Source: an uncultured Flavobacterium sp. | GTDB lineage: Bacteria > Bacteroidota > Bacteroidia > Flavobacteriales > Flavobacteriaceae | Direction: 5' to 3' | Length of the DNA: 5,192 nucleotides | Assembly (NCBI GenBank): GCA_945957245.1 | Contig: CAMFLD010000227.1 | Location: 1 to 5,192 of the forward strand | Shown here: positions 1 to 5,192 of the stretch, piece by piece | Numbering within the stretch: the first letter of the stretch is position 1 | Layout: every line of letters starts with the position of its first letter | Translations under genes and position numbers: made by a program | Notes under the pieces: generated by a model | Seen by the model: the letters and a program-made list of their open reading frames with translations, nothing else | What the model was told of the DNA's origin: nothing | Databases searched by the model: none

Positions 1-1327
1 AAAAAGCCTGTGCCGATGATGTTGGTGCTGAAGTTACATTTACTGTAACTGCCACTGCAGTTCTTGAACTTTCAAGTGAATTAACCGTTTGAGAAACATA
101 ATAAGTTCCGGTAGATAGTAATGTTGAAGATGCTAAAGCTGTTCCTCCTGTCGATGAAGTATACCATTGTAAATTTGTTCCGGTGGCTACTAGGTTGGCA
201 ACTGTTGCCAAGTTACAGAAAGTCTGTGCCGATGCTGTTGGTGCTCCGGGAGCGGTATTAATAGTTACAGAAAAAGCCACTCTCGCACTCTCACAAGAAT
301 TTAACGTTTGTGAAACATAATAAGTACCTGTTGACAATACTGCTGTTGAAGCCAAAGCTGTTCCGCCTGTGGCAACTGTATACCATTGCAGATTCGTTCC
401 GGTGGCTACTAAGTTGGCAACTGTGGCTCCACTATTAAATGTCTGAGCGGAAACTGTTGGTGCCAATGTACTGTTTATACTAACAGCTACTGCAGTTCTT
501 GAGCTCTCACAAGAGTTTAAGGTTTGTGACACATAATAAGTTCCTGTTGCCAAAGCAGTTGTTGATGCCAATGCTGTGCCGCCTGTAGCTGCATTATACC
601 ATTTTAATGAAGTCCCGGTAGCTGTTAAATTAGAAACAGTAGCTGAGTTACAGAAAGTCTGTGATGATGCAGTTGGTGCTGAAGTAACATTTACAGTTAC
701 TGATACTGCCGTCCTTGAACTCTCACAAGAGTTTAAGGTTTGTGACACATAATAAGTTCCTGTTGCCAAAGCTGTTGTTAATGCCAATGATGTTCCGCCT
801 GTAGCTGTATTATACCATTGCAATGAAGTTCCGGTAGCTGTTAAATTAGCCACAGTGGCTGAGTTACAGAAAGTCTGTGATGATGCCGTTGGTGCTGAAG
901 TAACATTTACAGTTACTGCTACTGCCGTTCTTGAACTCTCACAAGAGTTTAAGGTTTGAGATACATAATAAGTTGCTGTTGCCAAAGCTGTTGTTGATGC
1001 CAATGCTGTGCCGCCTGTAGCTGCATTATACCATTTTAATGAAGTTCCGGTAGCTGTTAAATTAGCCACAGCGGCTGAGTTACAGAAAGTCTGTGATGAT
1101 GCGGTTGGTGCTGAAGTAACATTTACAGTTACTGCTACTGCCGTTCTTGAACTTTCAAGTGAATTTACTGTTTGGGAAACGTAATAAGTCCCGGTTGCTA
1201 AAGCTGTAGTTGATGCCAATGCTGTTCCGCCAGTTGCTACATTGTACCATTTTAAAGCTGTACCTGTTGCTACTAAGTTGGCTACTGTTGCTGAATTACA
1301 GAACGACTGTGCAGATGCTGTTGGAGC
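1..1327 (-). repeat. Tandem 216-bp repeats encoding CHU_C-associated Ig-like domains
   Basis: Seven head-to-tail units start at 1327 (A), 1111 (B), 895 (C), 679 (D), 463 (E), 244 (F) and 28 (G, cut by the edge). Units are exactly 216 bp (72 residues) except E, which is 219 bp. Each reads roughly APTASSQTFCNSATVANL, TGTSLKWYNAATGGTALAS, TALATGTYYVSQTLNS, CESSRTAVAVTVNVTS. The motif corresponds to the Ig-like domain associated with CHU_C C-termini in Bacteroidota; such arrays act as extracellular stalks or spacers. Units B, C and D are nearly identical as DNA, while A, E and F are more diverged. The array continues past the left edge, so the total copy number cannot be read. Confidence 0.95.
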
Positions 1328-3634
1328 ACTTGGTGCCGAAGACCCTGTTCCGGTTGCAAAAGTAATAGTTGCAGTTCCGGTTCCGGTATAATTTGAAGCC
1401 GAAATAGTGTAAGTAGTCGAAACCCTTACTTCGGTTGGTGTTCCCGAAATCACTCCAGTTGCTGTATCAAAACTCAATCCAAGAGGTAAAGCAGGTGAAA
1501 TTGAATATGGATTTACAGAAGTGATTTTACGGATTCTCTGTGTGTAAGAATCAGCTACATAAACATTCCCCGTAGCATCGGTAGTTACCCCTACCGGAAA
1601 ATAAAAAGAGGCTACATTTCCAATTCCGTCAACATAATCACTCGAGCCATTTCCTGCATAAGTGCTTACCAAACCGGTACTGTCAATTTTCCGTATAACT
1701 GAATTATAATAATCTCCAATATAAAAATTACCCGAAGCATCTCTGGTAATTCCACATGGGGTATTAAAGTAAGCTGCTGTTCCAAGATCATCCTGATATC
1801 CTGCAAAACTACCTGCAAAAGTACTTACAGTTCCATCTACAGCAATTTTGCGGATTCTGTTGTTAGTGGTATCAGCAACATATAAAATACCTGTAGCATT
1901 ATCAATAACAATTCCTTGTGGATTTTTGAAGCGGGCAACTGTAGAAGCTCCGTCTGCAAAACCTGAAAGTATATATCCGGCTACTGTAGTTACTGCTCCA
2001 CTGGTACTTATTTTCCTTATCCGGTTGTTTTTTGTATCGGCTACATAAATGTTTCCGGCGGTATCAACTGTTAACCCATAAGGATTATTAAATTTAGCAA
2101 CAGTCCCCTGTCCGTCAAGATATCCGGCAGTTCCATCTCCGGCTATGGTGGTTACAATACCTGCTGGGGTTATTTTTCTGATTCGGTTATTAAATGTATC
2201 TGCAACATAAATATTACCTGTTGCATCAATTGCCATTCCTTTTGGATTGTTAAAGTAAGCCGCAGTTCCGGTTCCATCAACATATCCGGTTGCCGTATTT
2301 CCTGCAAAGGTTGTTACAATTCCATTAGCAGTAACTTTTCTGATACAGGAATTAAAATCATCTATAACATAAGAATCGCCTGCTGAATTAACTACAACGG
2401 CGATTGGACTGTTAAACATAGCCATGGTACCAGTCTGTCCGTTTTCCAGACCTCGGGTTGCACTTCCTGCATAAGTTGTTGTATCACCGGCACCGGTTAC
2501 TTTACGAATACAGTTATTGGTAACATCAGCTGCATAAACATTTCCGGACGTATCTACAGCTAAGCCTTCAGGATATTTAAATGTTGCTACTGTTCCTGCT
2601 CCATTCACTGCCCCGAAAGCTCCAGTTCCAGACAAAGTACTAACAGCACCTGAGTTCGTTATTTTACGAATGCAGTTATTATTATAATCTAAAACATAGA
2701 GATTATCTGAACTGTCTATGGTGATGGCTCTTGGCGCACTAAATTGCGCTGCTGTTCCCTGAGCATTAACTATTCCAGTTGCTCCGCTTCCGGCAAAAGT
2801 GGTTACCTGTCCTGTATTAGAAATCATTCTAATTCGGTTATTGGAAGCATCTGTTACATATAAAATACCCGAACCTGAAGCTGCTATTCCAATCGGGTTA
2901 TTGAATTTAGATGCCGTTCCCTGTGCGTCAAGAAATCCTGCTGTTCCGTCCCCAGCTACAGTCGTAACTAAACCAGAAGCAGTAATTTTTCTAATCCTAT
3001 TATTGTTAGCATCAGCTACATACAAATTTCCGGAACCGTCAAAATCCATTCCTTTAGGACCGGCAAACAAGGCATTTACATCCTGGCCGTCAAGATATCC
3101 CGAATTGGTAATACTACCGGCAAAAGTAGAAACTATTCCGGACTGCGTAATTTTTCTGATAGCATTGGTTGTGGACTCGGTAACATAAACATTCTCAGAA
3201 GCATCTACAGCTACTGAAAAGGGAAGATTGAATTGCGCAACGTCAGCTGTTCCATTAAGAAAACCTGCAACGCCCGAACCCGCAAAAGTTGTCACATATC
3301 CTGTTGCCGATATTTTACGAATACAATGATTCTGGCTATCGGCTACATACATATTACCGGAAGCGGCTATAGCTATTCCTGTTGGACTGTAAAACTTAGG
3401 AGATGCGGTTGTCCCGTCACTATATCCCGAAGTTCCATTGCCGGCGATTGTAGAAACATTAGTTCTTACAGTGGGTGCACCGCCTGACAATACGGGTGTT
3501 AAAGGTGAAATTGTGTTATTGATTGTGTAGGTACCCTGAACTCCTGAATAATTGATAACGGGTGCCTGAGCATGAAGAAATGAATTGCATAACAACAATA
3601 CTAAAAGGAGTAACGAGTTCTTACTGCCCTGCAT
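1..3634 (-). CDS. Secreted NHL-repeat / Ig-like repeat surface protein (3' end beyond window)
   Basis: One open frame without stops runs from the start to the left edge, giving 1,211 codons from ATG 3634; the C-terminus is missing. Reading from the N-terminus I see a signal peptide, a partial Ig-like segment, twelve NHL repeats (each ending in IRKI or a variant), the rest of a He_PIG-type Ig domain (YSISPALPLGLSFD, GVISGTPT), then 72-residue Ig-like repeats (FCNSATVANL, WYNAATGGTAL, TGTYYVSQT). NHL repeats form beta-propellers that usually bind proteins or glycans, and the Ig repeats resemble the CHU_C-associated family of Bacteroidota. It is probably exported and surface-bound or released. 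A type IX secretion C-terminal signal would be expected after the last Ig repeat, but that part is outside the window. The start is uncertain: in-frame ATGs also lie at 3733, 3694 and 3682. I chose 3634 because it gives a normal-length signal peptide, whereas 3733 adds 33 mostly charged or polar residues from AT-rich DNA. Ligand and biological role are unknown. Confidence 0.93.
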   Translation of the reverse strand, partial: MQGSKNSLLLLVLLLCNSFLHAQAPVINYSGVQGTYTINNTISPLTPVLSGGAPTVRTNVSTIAGNGTSGYSDGTTASPKFYSPTGIAIAASGNMYVADSQNHCIRKISATGYVTTFAGSGVAGFLNGTADVAQFNLPFSVAVDASENVYVTESTTNAIRKITQSGIVSTFAGSITNSGYLDGQDVNALFAGPKGMDFDGSGNLYVADANNNRIRKITASGLVTTVAGDGTAGFLDAQGTASKFNNPIGIAASGSGILYVTDASNNRIRMISNTGQVTTFAGSGATGIVNAQGTAAQFSAPRAITIDSSDNLYVLDYNNNCIRKITNSGAVSTLSGTGAFGAVNGAGTVATFKYPEGLAVDTSGNVYAADVTNNCIRKVTGAGDTTTYAGSATRGLENGQTGTMAMFNSPIAVVVNSAGDSYVIDDFNSCIRKVTANGIVTTFAGNTATGYVDGTGTAAYFNNPKGMAIDATGNIYVADTFNNRIRKITPAGIVTTIAGDGTAGYLDGQGTVAKFNNPYGLTVDTAGNIYVADTKNNRIRKISTSGAVTTVAGYILSGFADGASTVARFKNPQGIVIDNATGILYVADTTNNRIRKIAVDGTVSTFAGSFAGYQDDLGTAAYFNTPCGITRDASGNFYIGDYYNSVIRKIDSTGLVSTYAGNGSSDYVDGIGNVASFYFPVGVTTDATGNVYVADSYTQRIRKITSVNPYSISPALPLGLSFDTATGVISGTPTEVRVSTTYTISASNYTGTGTATITFATGTGSSAPSAPTASAQSFCNSATVANLVATGTALKWYNVATGGTALASTTALATGTYYVSQTVNSLESSRTAVAVTVNVTSAPTASSQTFCNSAAVANLTATGTSLKWYNAATGGTALASTTALATATYYVSQTLNSCESSRTAVAVTVNVTSAPTASSQTFCNSATVANLTATGTSLQWYNTATGGTSLALTTALATGTYYVSQTLNSCESSRTAVSVTVNVTSAPTASSQTFCNSATVSNLTATGTSLKWYNAATGGTALASTTALATGTYYVSQTLNSCESSRTAVAVSINSTLAPTVSAQTFNSGATVANLVATGTNLQWYTVATGGTALASTAVLSTGTYYVSQTLNSCESARVAFSVTINTAPGAPTASAQTFCNLATVANLVATGTNLQWYTSSTGGTALASSTLLSTGTYYVSQTVNSLESSRTAVAVTVNVTSAPTSSAQAF
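1328..1522 (-). other. C-terminal part of the split He_PIG-type Ig domain
   Basis: Directly after the last IRKI the protein reads TSVNPYSISPALPLGLSFD, then TATGVISGTPTEV, then TTYTISASNYTGTGTATITF, and ends in a GTGSSAPS linker. This is a clear match to the later strands of the putative Ig family He_PIG, including the LPxGLSFD and GxISGTPT hallmarks. The early strands expected immediately before YSISPALP are missing here and appear instead ahead of the NHL array. Confidence 0.8.
1523..3457 (-). repeat. Twelve NHL repeats forming beta-propeller blades
   Basis: Twelve consecutive coding repeats of 53-55 residues share the pattern V[ST]T-x-AG, G-[YF]-x-DG, F-x-x-P-x-G, [AV]-x-D-x-x-GN-x-YVAD, NN-x-IRKI. 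By this phase they begin at 3457, 3295, 3133, 2968, 2806, 2644, 2482, 2317, 2155, 1993, 1828 and 1669, and the last stops at 1523 right after IRKI. Repeats 8 and 9 are closest to consensus. Repeats 5-7 are more diverged (for example LSG replaces AG in repeat 6, and repeat 7 has VNSAGDSYVID). NHL proteins commonly make six-bladed propellers, so twelve repeats could be two stacked propellers or one large ring. The DNA has diverged enough that the units are recognised mainly at protein level. Confidence 0.92.
3458..3562 (-). other. N-terminal part of a split He_PIG-type Ig domain
   Basis: The mature N-terminus contains NYSGVQGTYTINNTISPLTP followed by VLSGGAPT. This is the pattern of the first strands of putative Ig domains of the He_PIG type, which usually continue directly with a segment like 'YSISPALPxGLSFD'. 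Here that continuation is found only after the twelve NHL repeats, about 650 residues later. The assignment of these 35 residues to the same domain is an inference from the match to the family's strand order. Confidence 0.6.
3563..3634 (-). other. Signal peptide of the large secreted protein
   Basis: From ATG 3634 the protein begins MQGSKNSLLLLVLLLC, with one lysine before an unbroken Leu/Val core of about 8 residues, and continues NSFLHAQA. Ala-Gln-Ala at residues 22-24 is a good signal peptidase I site, so the mature protein would start near PVINYSG. The Cys at residue 16 follows Leu-Leu-Leu and does not make a lipobox, so a lipoprotein is unlikely. If translation began at 3733 the same core would be preceded by a 40-residue N-region, which is unusual. 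Confidence 0.85.
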
Positions 3635-3663
3635 TCCTGAATTTTTTCTTTTCCTGTCTAAAA

Positions 3664-3689
3664 AAATGTAATTACCTATCATTACATTT
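3664..3689 (-). promoter_or_regulatory. 9-bp inverted repeat with T-tract ahead of the 3634 start
   Basis: AAATGTAAT (3664-3672) and ATTACATTT (3681-3689) are perfect inverted arms around an 8-base loop. In the minus-strand transcript the hairpin is followed at once by a run of seven T residues, counting the arm end, about 30 nt before ATG 3634. It could be a leader hairpin, a weak attenuator or an operator. The stem is almost all A-T, so its stability as RNA is doubtful. It lies inside the coding sequence if translation starts at 3733. Confidence 0.4.
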
Positions 3690-3997
3690 ATCATTTCAAT
3701 TACGTTAAAATTTGGGTATACTATCTTTTTCATAACTCGATTTGGTATTGCAATGATATATAATTTTTAAACTTTAAATGGTTTCAAATCAAAAGATTGG
3801 AAAATTTTAACATTTAATTTTTGTAGGTTTTTTATTAAAAATTATTTATCAATAGTTATTAACAAAATATTGTTTTTACGATAATCTATTTTTTTTAACA
3901 TTTATTATTTATATTTTAATTATAATATGTTTAATATTTAAATATTATTTACATTTTTAGTTAATATATTGTTTCAACAATCAGCAGAAAATACTTC

Positions 3998-4009
3998 AAA
4001 ATCGATTTT
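3998..4009. promoter_or_regulatory. 12-bp perfect palindrome AAAATCGATTTT
   Basis: AAAATCGATTTT is a perfect palindrome in the region upstream of the large gene, about 265-365 bp from its candidate starts. Such a site could bind a dimeric regulator, but the flanks are mostly A and T, which makes chance palindromes common. Confidence 0.25.
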
Positions 4010-4032
4010 TTATCCATGAAAAGTAAATATAT

Positions 4033-4233
4033 TCGACAAACTACATCTTTTTTTAATTAGTAAGTTTTTTATCGTTAAAAATATTTTCACAATTTTCGAA
4101 ACAGTAAAACTTAAATTTTTTCCTAGTTTTGAATTCTTGCTTTTTTTATTAAACTAATAGGAGTTTACATTTTTTTATGAAACAATATTATTAATTTTAT
4201 CGATAAAAAAGCATAAATAATCGACAAAATACA
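4033..4233. repeat. Pair of 13-bp direct repeats, 188 bp apart
   Basis: TCGACAAACTACA (4033-4045) and TCGACAAAATACA (4221-4233) match at 12 of 13 positions, and weaker similarity extends on both sides (about 4021-4050 against 4209-4238). G and C bases are rare in this region, so the shared TCGAC core stands out. On the minus strand each copy reads TGTA-TTTGTCGA-like, which resembles a shortened Bacteroidota -7 element. They may be duplicated promoter or regulator-binding sites upstream of the secreted-protein gene. Chance similarity in AT-rich DNA is possible. Confidence 0.35.
4195..4208. promoter_or_regulatory. 14-bp perfect palindrome TTTTATCGATAAAA
   Basis: TTTTATCGATAAAA is perfectly self-complementary and ends 12 bp before the second copy of the TCGACAAA direct repeat. 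The other palindrome (3998-4009) likewise precedes the first copy, by 23 bp, so both repeats have a TCGA-centred palindrome on the same side. This paired arrangement is the main reason to list it as a possible operator. Confidence 0.3.
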
Positions 4234-4283
4234 CTTTTTAGCATACAAATAAAGATATTTTCTTATATTTTTAAAAATATTGT

Positions 4284-4314
4284 AATAAAAAACCTCTCCA
4301 TTTCTGAAGAGGTT
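4284..4314 (-). terminator. Rho-independent terminator after the acetyltransferase gene
   Basis: AACCTCT (4291-4297) pairs with AGAGGTT (4308-4314) around a 10-base loop. Read on the minus strand, the second arm runs into a T-rich tract (GGTTTTTTATTA), the usual arrangement for intrinsic termination of transcripts coming from the acetyltransferase gene at 4505. In the plus direction the trailing sequence is ATTTGATT, a much poorer T-tract. It is the only GC-containing hairpin of this kind in the intergenic region. Confidence 0.7.
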
Positions 4315-4504
4315 ATTTGATTGAAAATTTAGAACTTATTCAGCAATTATGTCAGAAACTATAGTTGACTGTAATCCAAAACATTAGAAAATAAAAAAAC
4401 AAGCAAAGTTTTTGACAACCAAAATAGTCAGAAGTAAGGCCAAACATATTTTGTATTTTCACGAGATGTGTTAGCAGGATAACTACGCTTAAAGCTTAGA
4501 AAAA
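4315..4504. other. 190-nt 3' region between acetyltransferase stop and terminator
   Basis: No gene is recognised here. The base composition is less extreme than in 3734-4283. The longest notable minus-strand frame is 31 codons (4447-4352) and encodes a hydrophobic, Phe-rich peptide with no recognised family. The segment is probably the 3' untranslated region of the acetyltransferase transcript; a decayed gene fragment cannot be excluded. Confidence 0.5.
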
Positions 4505-5192
4505 CTATAAATTAAGCCTGTAGGTTCTTCGTCTTCTAAATGTTACCGGATCAAAATGCTTCCACATGTTGTGAATGGCATGATTATCTTCCAGTTCAGG
4601 AGTTCGTATACAATTTTTGATTCCTTTTGACTTAAAAACATCATAATATTCGGCAAAAATAATTGCTGTCACTCCTTTACTTTGATACTCAGGAGCAATT
4701 CCAATAAGGTAAAAAAGCACATCCTTACTGTTGTTTTTCGCTTTCAGCAAATGATAAAATCCAAATGGAAATAATTTGCCTTTAGCTTTCTGCAACGCTT
4801 CGGAAAAACTTGGCATAACAATACTAAAAGCTATCATATTATCATCTTTATCCATGATAAATTTGATGTACTCAGGATTAATAAAACTTATGTATTTCTT
4901 TTTAAAATATTCCTTTTGAACATCAGTTATTGCGACAAATGAAGACAACTCAGCATAACTCGAATTGAACAGGTCAAACATTTTATCTACATAAGGCATA
5001 ATGTCCTTTGTATGCTTAAAGTTGAGTGGAGTTAGTTGGTAACGTCTTTTGATAAGTTCATTGGGTTTAATAAAAAAATCGGGCTTTTCTTCAGGGAATG
5101 AAAATTTGTTTTCGAGATATTCTTTTTCTTTTACATAGCCTAATTTCTCGAGATGTTCTTTGTAGTATGGGTAGTTGTACCAGGTTATCATG
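4505..5192 (-). CDS. GNAT-fold N-acetyltransferase-like protein, C-terminal part
   Basis: The frame ends with TAG at 4505-4507 and is open to the right edge. An ATG lies at 5191, but I judge it internal: the visible start (MITWYNYPYYKEHLEKLGY) matches the middle of a Bacteroidota acetyltransferase-like family of roughly 370-390 residues (recalled, YghO-like), where the motif YNYPYYxEHLEKLGY follows a first lobe. About 150 N-terminal residues would then lie outside the window. In the 228 visible residues, 111-129 (FIMDKDDNMIAFSIVMPSF) form the central GNAT strands. Residues 158-169 (VLFYLIGIAPEY) are the strand before the acetyl-CoA loop, and QSKGVTA at 170-176 fits the Q/R-x-x-G-x-G/A motif. 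Residues 199-210 (ELEDNHAIHNMW) fit the later motif with the conserved Asn. The C-terminus is basic (RRRRTYR). The substrate is unknown, and many members are annotated only as hypothetical. A terminator follows 190 nt downstream. Confidence 0.85.
   Translation of the reverse strand, partial: MITWYNYPYYKEHLEKLGYVKEKEYLENKFSFPEEKPDFFIKPNELIKRRYQLTPLNFKHTKDIMPYVDKMFDLFNSSYAELSSFVAITDVQKEYFKKKYISFINPEYIKFIMDKDDNMIAFSIVMPSFSEALQKAKGKLFPFGFYHLLKAKNNSKDVLFYLIGIAPEYQSKGVTAIIFAEYYDVFKSKGIKNCIRTPELEDNHAIHNMWKHFDPVTFRRRRTYRLNL

Larger units (their letters stand above)
3635..4283. other. AT-rich intergenic / upstream region, no gene seen
   Basis: This stretch separates the large secreted-protein gene from the upstream terminator and should hold that gene's promoter. 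It is dominated by A and T runs and has stops in all frames; the longest open stretches are a few dozen codons without family resemblance. I searched the minus strand for the Bacteroidota -7 element TAnnTTTG and found no exact match. Near matches with one spacer base missing (TAGTTTG, TATTTTG) sit within the direct repeat at 4033-4045 and 4221-4233. No tRNA, IS end or coding remnant was recognised. Confidence 0.7.

Noticed and set aside
1..1327. CRISPR-like or satellite array, because of regular tandem repeats
   Set aside because: The 216-bp period is a multiple of three, lies within one open frame, and each unit encodes a recognisable Ig-like domain; there are no short repeats alternating with unique spacers.
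1848..2048. Plus-strand open frame of 66 codons
   Set aside because: It lies entirely opposite the NHL-repeat coding frame, and its Leu/Ile-Pro-rich pattern is the antisense reading of IRKI and YVAD motifs.
2799..3188. Plus-strand open frame of 129 codons with internal periodicity
   Set aside because: Its apparent repeats (YKIPEPE-like, SATYKFPEP) are the antisense translation of the NHL repeats; there is no independent start signal or family match.
3233..3487. Plus-strand open frame of 84 codons rich in Cys and Ser
   Set aside because: It overlaps NHL repeats 1-2 on the opposite strand, has implausible composition, and the minus-strand frame fully explains the sequence.
3586..3588. Lipoprotein Cys in the signal peptide (LLLLVLLLC)
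   Set aside because: The residues before Cys are Leu-Leu-Leu, which does not fit a lipobox, and a good Ala-x-Ala cleavage site follows.
4016..4060. Plus-strand 14-codon frame MKSKYIRQTTSFFN
   Set aside because: It is too short and sits in AT-rich intergenic DNA; no promoter, ribosome site or family supports it.
4352..4447. Minus-strand 31-codon hydrophobic frame
   Set aside because: There is no recognised family or ribosome site, and frames of this length are expected by chance in non-coding AT-rich DNA.
4408..4454. Possible plus-strand Bacteroidota promoter (TTTG followed by TATTTTG)
   Set aside because: The spacing is about 32 bp rather than the usual 17-23, the -7 element is one base short, and no plus-strand gene follows.

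Overview
The window most likely comes from a Bacteroidota genome, probably a Flavobacterium-like member of Flavobacteriaceae. The grounds are a large secreted protein built from NHL repeats and the 'CHU_C-associated' Ig-like repeats typical of this phylum, a very AT-rich intergenic region, and no clear Shine-Dalgarno sites. The genus is inferred from protein style, not proven.

Layout. Both genes lie on the minus strand and both are cut by the window edges. From the right edge, 5192-4505 encodes the C-terminal 228 residues of a GNAT-fold acetyltransferase-like protein. It is followed by a roughly 190-nt 3' region and a hairpin with a T-tract that reads as a minus-strand terminator (4284-4314). 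Positions 3635-4283 form a strongly AT-rich regulatory or leader region with two short perfect palindromes, a spaced direct repeat and a 9-bp inverted repeat, but no credible gene. From 3634 (or 3733) to the left edge runs one uninterrupted reading frame of more than 1,200 codons whose 3' end is outside the window.

The large protein. In order it has a signal peptide, a short segment that looks like the first strands of a putative Ig (He_PIG-type) domain, twelve NHL repeats of 53-55 residues, the remainder of the same He_PIG-type domain, and a tandem array of 72-residue Ig-like domains (six complete, the seventh cut by the edge). The NHL array is arranged so that its first strand can close its last blade. 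This fits a beta-propeller inserted into a loop of an Ig domain. I consider this split-domain architecture the most interesting signal in the window. The Ig array also shows nucleotide-level signs of recent duplication or conversion between units.

The two genes share orientation but are separated by a terminator and about 870 bp, so they are unlikely to be one operon, and I see no functional link between them. I see no rRNA, tRNA, CRISPR array, insertion sequence or phage gene.
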